The notes beneath the pieces were generated by a model, which worked only from the letters and a program-made list of their open reading frames with translations, made no database searches and was not told the DNA's origin. This document shows positions 18,830 through 27,977 of a stretch of 64,000 nt of DNA, piece by piece. The stretch is from Paenibacillus xylanexedens (lineage in GTDB: Bacteria > Bacillota > Bacilli > Paenibacillales > Paenibacillaceae): NCBI RefSeq assembly GCF_007680605.1, contig NZ_VEIO01000001.1:2609276-2673275 (forward strand), read 5' to 3'. Position 1 is the stretch's first letter. Each line of letters starts with the position of its first letter. The position numbers were made by a program, and so were the translations under genes.

Positions 18830-19267
18830 TTAACTGCATCCACATTTGCCGCCGCTACCGCAACCGCCTTTAGGATTAGGATCGTTGCTTGGCACCTTAA
18901 TCGTGCTCGATACAGCAAAAGCAATGGTTTCGGACATCTGAAACAGCATCTCATCCAATGCTTGCTCAGCCTGTTTGAAACGAGCTACAGCTTCAAAGGA
19001 TTCCAGTTCCTTCTCGATCGCTTTCACCTGATCCTTCGCTGCGTGAAAGTCGGGATGAAAATGGCCAAAACGCTGTGTTTCTTCAAAAAGCTCTTTCTTG
19101 GCATTTAATCTGCGAATGCCCTCTTGAATCTCAGAACTTGTTTCGACTTGCTGCTTCCAATATAAATAATCCGATACTTCGGCAGATTGGTTAATCATGT
19201 CGCCCAGTTCATATGCGCCCGTTAACACTTGGGCCATATCGACCGTGTTTATTTCCGCTACGCTCAT
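18830..19267 (-). CDS. ylbF: YlbF/RicF family regulator with C-terminal Cys cluster
   Basis: A 145-residue, mostly helical protein. In B. subtilis YlbF (RicF) forms the Ric/Y-complex with YmcA and YaaT, which directs RNase Y mRNA processing and affects competence, sporulation and biofilm, and which carries Fe-S clusters. The body (about residues 10-115) matches the family's helical region. The tail ends GGCGSGGKCGCS, three Cys in C-x5-C-x-C spacing, consistent with cluster ligation. AGGATG precedes the ATG. Next gene is ylbG. Confidence 0.9.
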   Translation of the reverse strand: MSVAEINTVDMAQVLTGAYELGDMINQSAEVSDYLYWKQQVETSSEIQEGIRRLNAKKELFEETQRFGHFHPDFHAAKDQVKAIEKELESFEAVARFKQAEQALDEMLFQMSETIAFAVSSTIKVPSNDPNPKGGCGSGGKCGCS

Positions 19268-19363
19268 GAATTATTCATCCTATCTATATATAAAGTTCTA
19301 CTTAACGTAGACTTCTTCATCATAGCATATCCATGAAAGGTTAAGAAGAGTTTTTCCTCTAAA

Positions 19364-21145
19364 CTAGACATCATCCGGTAGAATAAGACGCATGGTATCC
19401 CAGTCTTCCGGGATAAATGTTCGCCATTCCGTTCGCGATGCTGTTTCGTTCGGATCCAGAATACACCAGCCTTCCAGTATCCATTGTTCTTGCTCTTCCA
19501 CCTGATGCGGAATTAGAACAAACGTATCCGTCCCCTTTTGAATTCCTAATTTCACTTGCCATTCGATGGCTTGCATTGCAATTTGGCGCTCTGTCGACAG
19601 GTGATACTTCCTCCATTCCCTGTGCCAATTTTCAGGTATATCAGCCTTTCTCTCGTTCCATGCCGATTTTTCAATCATAAAATAGTCAGACTTATCCTCA
19701 TCGCAGTCCACGGCTATACCAGATATAGACGGTAATTGCATTAATCCTTGAGTCTCACCGTTGTAAAAGAAAGGGGATTTCTGCGTCGATCTTCTGTTTC
19801 TCTCCCTTTTCCACTGCTCAGGGTAATCCGGATTCGTAGTAGCAAACACCAGAATATCTTGCTTATCTTGAACATTCTCCCCGACTGTTGCCCAGTCCTT
19901 CAGCGTAACAAATACTTGGTCAGGCAACTCCCCTTGTCCATGTCTCTGTATAAAATCAGCGATGTCTTCCCACTTCACTCCACTCGCAGCAGCGATTTCC
20001 ATTCGGTCTTTGGTTAAACGATAGATCGACATCTGGTCGCGTGTGATCCGTTCACAGTATTGCTCGAGTCTCCAGCAGACTTCAGGTGGCACATCCGGCG
20101 GCACCATGACTTCAAAGTCGGGTTGCACATAAAATTTGCCGTATTGCATCTCTTCCTGCTCGTGTAGCCTATCTACATGATATACACCACAGTCCGCTCC
20201 CCTGCTCAAGAATTCCACTGGATGGATCAACCAGCGAAATGCCAACTCTCCATCCTCATTCTCACCGATCTCACCAAACCCCCAGCCAGCTAAAGCATGC
20301 AACCAACTATGAAACCCTGAATTACCTCCTCCGCATAGTACACGGCACCATCGATTCACTCCAGGCGCAAGCACCGCGAGCTGATAGCGAAACTGTTGCA
20401 TCTCTGATCCAGCCCCCCCATATCGCTCCATGCATACTCTAAATACTTCACCATGCATCTCGAACCAGGACAACTTGATCCACTGTTGCAATTTATCTTG
20501 CCTGATTTCGAAGCCTCGATCTGTTTGTTGCACCAAGTTTAAGCAAAGCAGTAAATCCAGCAAAATGACTACATGCACCGGGTATAATGCCTTATGATCA
20601 TACGTAATCTCCATCTGTTGGAAATCCTCTTGAGACATGATCGTTAATGTGCTTAACTTTTGTACCGTTCTCTTATGTATTGTACCTTTGCCAGTGACAG
20701 GTAGACCTTCTTTATTAATCCAAGCAAGAAGATGAAGTAATTCCCCTGCGATATGAGGTTTTCCTTCCTTAATGACATACCTGACAGAACCGACCATCGG
20801 TTCAACACTGCGTTCAAGACGATCTGTATACGCTAAGGTCAACATCGCCAGATGGCATTCAGGGATATAAAAAGAGCATTCTCCCCAGCTTTTATGTACG
20901 GATTTAACCCATTGTTTACGGCGCAGCATGGCAAAAGCAAGCTTCGCTTCTGCTCCACTTAATCCCTCCTTAGCCCAAACCTCCGAAGGCAGAAGAGAAG
21001 AGAACGTTTGACCCGCATATTTGCGAAAAAGAGCACCAAGCACCCGTTGCTCCGCTGACGTAAGTTCAGACCACAGTGTCAGATCAGCCAACTTTCTCGA
21101 TTTCATCGATTTCTCCACTTCAAACTCTAGACCAGACATCAGCAT
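19364..21145 (-). CDS. Helicase-associated (Helicase_C_3-type) partner of bacterial XPB
   Basis: A protein of about 593 residues lacking any Walker motif. It resembles the XPB/Ssl2 N-terminal or Helicase_C_3 family seen beside bacterial XPB helicases: winged-helix-like repeats in the N-terminal half, YVQPDFEVMVPPDVPPEVCWRLE (about 345-368, a recurrent feature of the family), then a module with ITRDQMSIYRLTKDRMEIAAASG and a wide C-terminal domain. It probably acts as an accessory or DNA-loading factor for the helicase encoded just upstream. Several in-frame ATG exist (21190, 21166, 21145, 21139); those at 21145 and 21139 follow AGAAGGGAAGG and lie after the helicase stop, so a start there is likely. 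Confidence 0.75.
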   Translation of the reverse strand: MLMSGLEFEVEKSMKSRKLADLTLWSELTSAEQRVLGALFRKYAGQTFSSLLPSEVWAKEGLSGAEAKLAFAMLRRKQWVKSVHKSWGECSFYIPECHLAMLTLAYTDRLERSVEPMVGSVRYVIKEGKPHIAGELLHLLAWINKEGLPVTGKGTIHKRTVQKLSTLTIMSQEDFQQMEITYDHKALYPVHVVILLDLLLCLNLVQQTDRGFEIRQDKLQQWIKLSWFEMHGEVFRVCMERYGGAGSEMQQFRYQLAVLAPGVNRWCRVLCGGGNSGFHSWLHALAGWGFGEIGENEDGELAFRWLIHPVEFLSRGADCGVYHVDRLHEQEEMQYGKFYVQPDFEVMVPPDVPPEVCWRLEQYCERITRDQMSIYRLTKDRMEIAAASGVKWEDIADFIQRHGQGELPDQVFVTLKDWATVGENVQDKQDILVFATTNPDYPEQWKRERNRRSTQKSPFFYNGETQGLMQLPSISGIAVDCDEDKSDYFMIEKSAWNERKADIPENWHREWRKYHLSTERQIAMQAIEWQVKLGIQKGTDTFVLIPHQVEEQEQWILEGWCILDPNETASRTEWRTFIPEDWDTMRLILPDDV

Positions 21146-21167
21146 TTCCCTTCCCTTCTGCAACATG

Positions 21168-22895
21168 TTAATGAACCTTGTCCTGCTCATGCACTATCGC
21201 ATATTCGTAACCTTGCTCTACCAAAAACATCTGACGATTTAACGCAAAATCCTGTTCTTTGCTATTTTCGGAAACCAGTGCATAGAAATAAGCTTTGTTC
21301 TCACCTGCTTTGGGGCGTAAAATCCTTCCAAGCCGCTGGGCTTCTTCTTGCCTTGAACCAAAACTACCAGAAATTTCGAGGGCTACCGCGGCATCCGGCA
21401 AGTCAACCGCAAAATTGGCAACTTTGGATACAACAATCGTACGAATTTCGCCCTTTTTAAAAGCAGAAAACCAGCGAATACGCTCCTGTTGAGACATCGA
21501 TCCAGAGATTAGAGGTGCATCAATTTCCCGGGCAATCATCTCAAGCTGATCGAGATATTGTCCAATGACAAGTGTCGGTAGGTTTTGATGTCGTTCCAGT
21601 AAACGCTTTACAACCTTTAATTTCGCCGGATTTTCAGCTGCCAGGCGGAATTGATGTTTTCCCTCCGCCTGCACATAAGTTGATCTTAATTCAGGAGACA
21701 AGGGCACCCTCACTTCCTGACACTTTACTTCTGCAATCCAGCCTTGCTGCTCCAGCTCTTTCCATGGCATATCATATAATTTGGGGCCGATCAGTGAGAA
21801 CACATCCTGTTCGCATCCATCTTCACGAACAAGTGTGGCGGTCAAGCCCAAACGACGAGTGGCCTGAATGTCCGCAGTAGCCCGAAACACCGGAGCAGGC
21901 AACAAATGTACTTCATCATAGATGATCAACCCCCACTTTCTCTCATGTAAAAGATGAATGTGTGTGAAATCCGAGGCTTTAGATTTTCGATGAGTCAAAA
22001 TTTGATATGTTGCCACCGTTACCGGTTTCACCTGCTTTTTCTGCCCCGAATACTCTCCGATCTGTTCCGCATTTAGCGTTGTTTTATCCTGAATTTCCTG
22101 TATCCATTGCCGGACAGAGGTTGTATTGGACGTTAAAATAAGGCATTCACATTGCAACCGTTCCAGCACAGCCATGCCAATAATCGTTTTGCCTGCTCCG
22201 CAGGGCAGTACCAGAAGTCCGCTACCGCCCACGCCTTCACCGTCTTGAAAAGCATCTACTGCTTTCTGCTGATAAGGGCGCAATGTAAATATAGCTTGTT
22301 CTCCCTCTTCGCATCCGCTAGACATACTAGCCGTTAAATCATTAATATTAGGCCTCCAGCCAAATGAAAGTTCGCTCCCTTTCCGATAACCGGCATAATC
22401 CAATACAGGGTAACCAAGACGTGTCAGTTCCCTCTTCAACAAACCACGCTTTTCCCCCGAAAACACAAGCTCATGTACGCTCGTTCGTTCCATACGGAAA
22501 GCTGATATCGATTTGATGTCGCTCAAATCATCCAGCAATTGCTCGTCTTCGCTAGTTAGGCGCATCGTGGAATGGTCTGGCTCGGCATGCAGCTTTAATT
22601 TGCCGTATTGCTCCATTATTCTGCACACATCCTGCGTGAGAGCCGCAGACACATTCCAGCGTGACACTTCCTCAAGACTCTTCATCACCCGTTCTGAATT
22701 CCAGCCTAGTGCGGCCGCATTCCACAGCGACAACGGGGTGATCCGGTAGGTATGAAACGTCGCAGGTGTCTTTACCAGTTCGGCGTACATACTGAGCTCC
22801 GCTCTGGCTGTTTCAAACCCCGGATGCCCCACTTCAAGCAATACCGTGAAATCACGCTGTACAATGCAAGCTCCCTGCGGATTGAACATCTCCAT
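21168..22895 (-). CDS. Bacterial XPB/Rad25-type DEAD/DEAH helicase
   Basis: Superfamily 2 DNA helicase of the XPB family, about 575 residues. An N-terminal XPB-type damage-recognition-like region (about 1-200) is followed by FTLRPYQQKAVDAF (Q-motif region), Walker A LPCGAGKTIIG (about 233), DEVH box (IIYDEVHLLPA, about 323), motif III LTATLVREDG and motif VI QRLGRILRP (about 521). In eukaryotes XPB is a TFIIH subunit; archaeal and bacterial forms are linked to repair or transcription-coupled processes but their role in bacteria is poorly known. Start is uncertain among ATG codons at 22910, 22895 and 22889; none has a textbook site. Almost certainly co-transcribed with the next gene. Confidence 0.88.
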   Translation of the reverse strand: MEMFNPQGACIVQRDFTVLLEVGHPGFETARAELSMYAELVKTPATFHTYRITPLSLWNAAALGWNSERVMKSLEEVSRWNVSAALTQDVCRIMEQYGKLKLHAEPDHSTMRLTSEDEQLLDDLSDIKSISAFRMERTSVHELVFSGEKRGLLKRELTRLGYPVLDYAGYRKGSELSFGWRPNINDLTASMSSGCEEGEQAIFTLRPYQQKAVDAFQDGEGVGGSGLLVLPCGAGKTIIGMAVLERLQCECLILTSNTTSVRQWIQEIQDKTTLNAEQIGEYSGQKKQVKPVTVATYQILTHRKSKASDFTHIHLLHERKWGLIIYDEVHLLPAPVFRATADIQATRRLGLTATLVREDGCEQDVFSLIGPKLYDMPWKELEQQGWIAEVKCQEVRVPLSPELRSTYVQAEGKHQFRLAAENPAKLKVVKRLLERHQNLPTLVIGQYLDQLEMIAREIDAPLISGSMSQQERIRWFSAFKKGEIRTIVVSKVANFAVDLPDAAVALEISGSFGSRQEEAQRLGRILRPKAGENKAYFYALVSENSKEQDFALNRQMFLVEQGYEYAIVHEQDKVH

Positions 22896-22983
22896 CTTTC
22901 CCACATCCATTCCTAATCTATATCATTCGAACAAAGATTCTGACTCGTATACTCCGACCCGCAAACTTCATTTGATACACGAC

Positions 22984-23025
22984 AAAAAAAGCACCCTGTC
23001 CATACCCTTGGTATGTTCAGGATGC
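22984..23025 (-). terminator. Terminator of the M20 amidohydrolase gene
   Basis: Imperfect stem (GCATCCTG...CAGGGTGC outer, CATACC/GGTATG inner) followed by seven T on the minus strand, just after the amidohydrolase stop. Confidence 0.85.
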
Positions 23026-23038
23026 CCAACTATAGTTC

Positions 23039-24211
23039 TCAGCATTCGGTTGCGTAGCCTTTCGCCAATGCCACAAACAGTTTCACGCCCGTCTGCATGG
23101 CGTCCTCGTCAAAATCAAACATCGGATGGTGATGAGGATATACCGCATTTTTCTCCGGATTACCCGCACCGACAAATATGAAGCAACCCGGCACCTTTTG
23201 CAAATAATACGCAAAGTCCTCTGCAGGCATCAGCATCGGAGAGTTCTGCACCCGGTCAGGGCCAAATAACGCCGTTGCTTCATTAAAAAAACGTTCAGTC
23301 TCCTGCGCATCATTAACCACCGGCGGATACCCCATGATGTATTTCACCTGTGTTTCCGCACCATAAGCAGCCCCCGTTTGCGCCACCATGGCTAACACAC
23401 GCTCTTTCATATTCGTCCGTGTCTCTTCATCAAACGTTCGTACCGTGCCGCTGAGCTTGCACTGCTCTGCAATCACATTCTGCGCAGAACCCGCCTGCAT
23501 CGTGCCAATCGTTAGTACTGCCGGGCGCAACGGATCAACGGACCGGCTAACGATAGTCTGAAGCTGCATCACAAGCGCGGAGCCCGCAACGACACTATCA
23601 ACGGTAGCTTGCGGCATGCCGCCGTGACCGCCTTTTCCTTTGATATCAATGTAAAAGTCATCCGCCGCCGCCATCATTGGTCCTGACGTGCTTGCAACGA
23701 TGCCAACGGGAAGCGGTGTCCATAGATGAATGCCGTAGATCACGTCTACACCTTCCAAAGCTCCGTCTGCAATGACCTGGACAGCACCGCCCGGTAGCAA
23801 CTCTTCGGCTGGCTGGAACAGAAACCGGATCTCGCCCTGTACTTCCTGCTTATGACGACTGAAATAAAGCGCGGTTCCCAGCAACATCGAGATATGACCA
23901 TCGTGGCCGCAAGCATGCATCGCCCCGGGTTGCTGTGAAGCGTACTCCACATCCTTCTCGTCCTGCATCGGCAATGCATCCATATCAGCGCGAAGCATGA
24001 CTACAGGCCCTGATTTGTCCCCGCGAAGTGTTCCAATCACCCCATGGCCACCTATATGACGTTTCACCTCAATGCCAAAGCTCTCCAGCATATCTGCCAC
24101 AAAAGAGGATGTTTTCTCCTCATGAAAGGAAACTTCAGGATTGCGATGAAGGTGACGCCGCCATTCCACCATATGGATTTGCAGATCTTCCCACCAAATT
24201 TGATTTGTCAT
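23039..24211 (-). CDS. M20 family amidohydrolase (N-acyl amino acid/peptide deacylase)
   Basis: A 390-residue metallopeptidase of the M20D amidohydrolase group. It shows RRHLHRNPEVSFHE near the N-terminus, MRADMDALPM, the metal-binding ACGHDGH (about residue 97), FQPAEE (about 132), and GKGGHGGMPQ with the dimerisation-domain His. Homologues hydrolyse N-acetyl or other N-acyl amino acids (YxeP, AmaA, hippurate hydrolase); the substrate cannot be read from sequence. AAAGGATGGGG precedes the ATG. Transcribed alone, divergent from yugN. Confidence 0.9.
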   Translation of the reverse strand: MTNQIWWEDLQIHMVEWRRHLHRNPEVSFHEEKTSSFVADMLESFGIEVKRHIGGHGVIGTLRGDKSGPVVMLRADMDALPMQDEKDVEYASQQPGAMHACGHDGHISMLLGTALYFSRHKQEVQGEIRFLFQPAEELLPGGAVQVIADGALEGVDVIYGIHLWTPLPVGIVASTSGPMMAAADDFYIDIKGKGGHGGMPQATVDSVVAGSALVMQLQTIVSRSVDPLRPAVLTIGTMQAGSAQNVIAEQCKLSGTVRTFDEETRTNMKERVLAMVAQTGAAYGAETQVKYIMGYPPVVNDAQETERFFNEATALFGPDRVQNSPMLMPAEDFAYYLQKVPGCFIFVGAGNPEKNAVYPHHHPMFDFDEDAMQTGVKLFVALAKGYATEC

Positions 24212-24421
24212 GTAACCCCATCCTTTCGATCATCAGCAGGGCTTGTTCACAGCCCCAAACCTTCCTCTTCAAACCTATTGCAGTATATTGTAGCAGAATT
24301 GAAAGAAAACCGATACGAAAGGCCTTTGGAAAGCTTGCACGGGAAGGGGAAACATACTATCATGAACTAGAGAAACACACGAGAATTATACTCGGAAGCT
24401 TATGAGGAGGATCAAACGCTT

Positions 24422-24769
24422 ATGATTTTTGAGAATACAGGCTTGGATGGCTTGAAAAGCGACTTGGCATACCTGGATGAGAGCGCCGAGAAAGTCGGAT
24501 TTGTCCGGTGGCAATGGGAATATTACCGTGCTACATATGACTACAAAATCGAAGATGAACAAACCAACTCAGAATACTTTGTACGCATTAATACGCGCGC
24601 GGTAGAAGGCAAACTGGAGAAACCCGATACGGTTCTGGCCGTTGAAGCCGTTTATCTGGGCAAAGCTACTTTCCCGCATGGACTTGATTACGACTCTTCC
24701 GTTCCGCAGCCAGTCGTGAAGCTGGCCACCCAAAAATTGCAGCAGCTCAAAGAACTGCTCGAAGCTTAG
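24422..24769 (+). CDS. YugN-like family protein
   Basis: A 115-residue soluble protein matching the YugN-like family of Bacillales: N-terminal GLDGLKSDLAYLDE, central VRWQWEYYRATYDYKIED and the TVLAVEAVYLGKATFPHGLDY segment. The function is unknown; B. subtilis yugN is uncharacterised. GGAGG lies 11 bases before the ATG. It is followed 12 bases later by an FtsW-type gene, so the two are likely co-transcribed. Confidence 0.85.
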   Translation: MIFENTGLDGLKSDLAYLDESAEKVGFVRWQWEYYRATYDYKIEDEQTNSEYFVRINTRAVEGKLEKPDTVLAVEAVYLGKATFPHGLDYDSSVPQPVVKLATQKLQQLKELLEA

Positions 24770-24781
24770 GCGGGCCAGATT

Positions 24782-26068
24782 ATGAAACAACAAACGGCCC
24801 AGACGAGAACGAAGAGAGGCACGCCGGATTTTCAACTGCTAATCCTCACTTTATTGTTGGTGGGCTTTGGACTGGTGATGGTATTCAGCTCCAGTTCCAG
24901 CATCGCAATCGCAAGCGAAAGTTTTAAAAACGATGCCCTTTACTTCACGAAAAAACAACTTATGTGGGCGATTATCGGTCTGGTTGGCATGTTTTTTGCC
25001 ATGAATATCCGCTTTAATAAGTACAAAAAGCTCTATGCACCCTTTTTCCTGTTTACCACAGCACTGCTCTTACTTGTATTAGTAACGGGTAAAGTGCTAA
25101 ACGGTGCCAAAAGCTGGATTCATCTCTTTGGATTCAGTCTGCAACCTGCAGAGTTCGCCAAAATTGCAATTATTTTATATCTGTCTGCACTCATCACCAA
25201 AAAAGGCGAACGTTTCCGTGACTTCAAGACCGGATATTTCCCTGTTCTGTTCATCGTCGGATTTATTGCAGGATTGATCATGCTGCAGCCAGACTTCGGT
25301 ACCTGTTTCATTCTGGTATCTACCTGCGGTCTTGTCATTTATGCTGGTGGAGCTAACATGAAGCACATTCTGGGTTCTATTTTATTGGTTGTGCTTGGTG
25401 GCGCACTTGCCTTTGGAGCTAGCGCCCTCTTTTCCTCCATGTCTCCGGACACTCCTGCGCTGAACAGCACAACAACGGTGACAGCGGAGCAGAACTACAA
25501 AATCGGACGTATTCAAGCCTTCCTTAATCCAGAGTCTGATATCAATGGCGGAAGTCTCAACCTCTACCGTTCTCTGGTTGCCATCGGTGACGGCGGCATT
25601 ACAGGTTCGGGAATTGGACAAGGCACCATGAAGTTGCATTATTTGCCGAATGCCTATAATGACTTTATTTTTTCCGTCATCGGAGAAGAGCTCGGTTTCA
25701 TCGGGAGTGCATTGTTCCTGCTCGTTTATCTGTACTTTATCTGGAGAGGCATTATCGTCTCGCTCCGTTGCCCTGATCCTTTTGGAACGCTGGTGGGCAT
25801 AGGTATCATGGGGCTTATTGCGATCCAGGCCTTCATCAACATTGGTGGGGTAACTCAAACGATACCTGTAACGGGGGTTACACTTCCGTTTATCAGTTAT
25901 GGGGGGACTTCGCTCTTTGTCATGATGGTGGCGATGGGTATTGTGCTAAGTATTTCACGGACCAATAACCTGGAAGCGATCAAGGAACAAAAAACGAAAT
26001 CGGTAACGGTGCAGACACGCACCTCCCCGGCACTTCGTTCAAGGGACTCGATTCGCCGAGTTCGTTAA
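24782..26068 (+). CDS. ftsW: FtsW/RodA/SpoVE-type SEDS peptidoglycan polymerase
   Basis: A 428-residue multi-pass membrane protein of the SEDS family, which polymerises lipid II with a partner class B PBP. About ten transmembrane helices; markers are NGAKSWIHLFGFSLQPAEFAK (family signature with the Lys/Trp region), IMLQPDFGT with the catalytic-site Asp, ESDINGGSLNLYRSLVAIGDGG, GEELGFIG and PFISYGGTS. It resembles FtsW/SpoVE more than RodA in length and in the C-terminal SYGGTSL. Which of vegetative division or sporulation it serves is not decidable here; there is no partner PBP nearby. Weak GGCGGG ribosome site, coupled to yugN. Confidence 0.9.
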   Translation: MKQQTAQTRTKRGTPDFQLLILTLLLVGFGLVMVFSSSSSIAIASESFKNDALYFTKKQLMWAIIGLVGMFFAMNIRFNKYKKLYAPFFLFTTALLLLVLVTGKVLNGAKSWIHLFGFSLQPAEFAKIAIILYLSALITKKGERFRDFKTGYFPVLFIVGFIAGLIMLQPDFGTCFILVSTCGLVIYAGGANMKHILGSILLVVLGGALAFGASALFSSMSPDTPALNSTTTVTAEQNYKIGRIQAFLNPESDINGGSLNLYRSLVAIGDGGITGSGIGQGTMKLHYLPNAYNDFIFSVIGEELGFIGSALFLLVYLYFIWRGIIVSLRCPDPFGTLVGIGIMGLIAIQAFINIGGVTQTIPVTGVTLPFISYGGTSLFVMMVAMGIVLSISRTNNLEAIKEQKTKSVTVQTRTSPALRSRDSIRRVR

Positions 26069-26074
26069 TCGAAT

Positions 26075-26114
26075 GAAAAAAGACTTTGCATCTGATGGAT
26101 GCAAAGTCTTTTTT
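26075..26114. terminator. Bidirectional terminator between ftsW-like and Asp23 genes
   Basis: AAAAAAGACTTTGCATC pairs with GATGCAAAGTCTTTTTT across a short loop, with A and T runs on the two sides, between convergent genes. Confidence 0.93.
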
Positions 26115-26183
26115 GTGGTTATTTTGTATAAAGATAAGGAACAAAACATAGATTTGTTCATTCCTTACGTGGAGTCTAAAGAT

Positions 26184-26546
26184 CTACAGATCGTCGCCTT
26201 TGAAAGAGACACCTTCAACCTTCACATTCACTTCGACTACACGCAGTCCGGTCATCGTTTCTACCGCTTCTCGTACATTCTGCTGAAGCATACGGGAAAC
26301 TTCATGAATCGGAGTTTCGTACAGGACGATGATGCGCAGATCAATGGCTGCTTCCAGCTGGCCGACCTCTACGCCTACGCCCTTCTGTACGTTTTTACCG
26401 CTGAGACGCTTCGCCCAGCCCTCTGACAAACCTCCAGACATTGCGGCGATTCCAGGTGTTTCCATTGCAGCCATTCCGGCAATTTTCGCAACCACGTCAT
26501 CGGCAATCCGGATGTTTCCGCTCTCCATTTGAAGTTGTTCTGCCAT
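26184..26546 (-). CDS. Asp23/Gls24 family envelope stress response protein
   Basis: A 120-residue protein of the Asp23/Gls24 (DUF322, YloU/AmaP-linked) family. N-terminal GNIRIADDVVAKIAGMAAMETPG is the family start; the end IHEVSRMLQQNVREAVETMTGLRVVEVNV is its most conserved part. Members are abundant, membrane-associated through partners, and linked to envelope stress. Ribosome site AGGAGG is strong. Transcribed alone, divergent from the Ca2+/H+ exchanger. Confidence 0.93.
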   Translation of the reverse strand: MAEQLQMESGNIRIADDVVAKIAGMAAMETPGIAAMSGGLSEGWAKRLSGKNVQKGVGVEVGQLEAAIDLRIIVLYETPIHEVSRMLQQNVREAVETMTGLRVVEVNVKVEGVSFKGDDL

Positions 26547-26728
26547 GCCACATCCTCCTTCACTTCGTTACTCGTATTTTAAATCCTTTCCACCCTAAAA
26601 AGCAAATTTAACTGTAAAAGATGCGTTTACAACCTGTCCACCTTTGGTTATATTGAAATATGAAATTAATCGCATAGGTACATAACGTGATTTCAAAACA
26701 AAATATGTAAATAACCGAGGTGTTTTTT

Positions 26729-27799
26729 GTGAAAAACCGGATTTCATCCTTTTTGCTGATTGCTTTTTTTGCGCTCAGTGCCATCGCCCACTTCTTGAAA
26801 TGGGATTCGATTCTGCAGTTCGTGATATCTGCCATTTCGGTTATTTTTGTGGCCGGTTTTTTAGGTAAAGCGACCGAAAGCGTGGCTCACTACGCCGGTC
26901 AACGACTAGGAGGATTCCTAAATGCCACCTTTGGCAATGCAGCCGAACTCATTATTGCGATTTTTCTCGTAAAAGAGGGCTTGTTCGACATGGTCAAAGC
27001 CAGTCTGACCGGATCCATTATCGGTAACCTGCTACTCGTGCTGGGACTCAGCATTTTTGCCGGCGGACTAAAGTATAAAACGCAGAATTACAATGTTTCG
27101 CTTGCGGGACTGAATGGCTCCCTGATGATCGTTGCCATTATTGCCCTGTTCGTCCCGGCCGTATTCCTGAACACCCACTCTATCACACAGCGGGATACGA
27201 ATACACTCAGTCTCATTGTGGCTGGTTTGCTTATCCTGGCTTATATTGCTTGGCTTATCTTCTCTATGGTCACGCATAAAAGCTATCTTGCCGATGTAAC
27301 GGATGACCAGGACGAAGAATTGCCTCATGAACACGCTCCGGCGTGGTCAAAGAAAAAGTCGATCCTCTATCTCGTAATTGCTACAGTTATGGTCGCCTTT
27401 GTCAGTGAATGGCTGGTTGGCACACTTGAAGTATTCACTTCAGAGTTTGGATTAAGTGAGCTGTTCGTTGGTGCGTTCCTCGTGGCCATTATCGGTAATG
27501 CAGCCGAACACAGTGCAGCCATCATGCTTTCGATGAAAAATAAAATTGGCGCCGCTGTTGAAATTGCCGTAGGTAGCAGTTTACAGATCGCACTATTTGT
27601 AGCTCCAGTGCTGATCTTTGTAAGCTATTTTACGGGTCGTACGATGGATATCGTGTTTACCACCATTGAACTGGTCGCCATCGGCGTGTCTGTTTTTATT
27701 GCCAAATCGATCACACAGGATGGCTCCACCAACTGGTATGAAGGTCTGCTTCTGCTGGTTGTTTATGTCATTCTAGGTGTCTCATTCTTCCTGGTATAA
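26729..27799 (+). CDS. cax: Ca2+/H+ antiporter (Cax/ChaA family)
   Basis: A 356-residue membrane protein with two tandem sodium/calcium-exchanger domains of about five helices each. Each carries the signature alpha-repeat: ATFGNAAELIIA in the first (about residue 70) and AIIGNAAEHSAA in the second (about 255), separated by an acidic hydrophilic loop (DDQDEELPHEH). Expected role is proton-driven calcium efflux. The start is a GTG at 26729, seven bases after GAGGTG; the GTG three codons upstream is part of that ribosome site. With the P-type pump at 10742-13600 this gives two calcium exporters in the window. Confidence 0.92.
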   Translation: MKNRISSFLLIAFFALSAIAHFLKWDSILQFVISAISVIFVAGFLGKATESVAHYAGQRLGGFLNATFGNAAELIIAIFLVKEGLFDMVKASLTGSIIGNLLLVLGLSIFAGGLKYKTQNYNVSLAGLNGSLMIVAIIALFVPAVFLNTHSITQRDTNTLSLIVAGLLILAYIAWLIFSMVTHKSYLADVTDDQDEELPHEHAPAWSKKKSILYLVIATVMVAFVSEWLVGTLEVFTSEFGLSELFVGAFLVAIIGNAAEHSAAIMLSMKNKIGAAVEIAVGSSLQIALFVAPVLIFVSYFTGRTMDIVFTTIELVAIGVSVFIAKSITQDGSTNWYEGLLLLVVYVILGVSFFLV

Positions 27800-27841
27800 C
27801 CAAACTGTTAACTGACGTCATACCAATGCTTCATACATCAA

Positions 27842-27882
27842 GAGACAGCCGAGGGATTGCTTTCCTGCGACTGTCTTTTTTT
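27842..27882 (+). terminator. Terminator of the Cax gene
   Basis: AGACAG pairs with CTGTCT, with inner AGG/CCT pairs, followed by a T7 run. Confidence 0.85.
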
Positions 27883-27920
27883 ACTCCTACTTCACCATCA
27901 GACAGTGCATCTTCGAATAC

Positions 27921-27949
27921 AAAAAAAGCATGCAACGGAATGTGCATGC
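27921..27949 (-). terminator. Terminator of ylaN
   Basis: GCATGCA/TGCATGC stem with an 8-base loop, then seven T on the minus strand. The stem is the same as that of the terminator at 17774-17804. Confidence 0.88.
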
Positions 27950-27977
27950 CTTCTATTCTGACCCGCGCGATTGCAGG

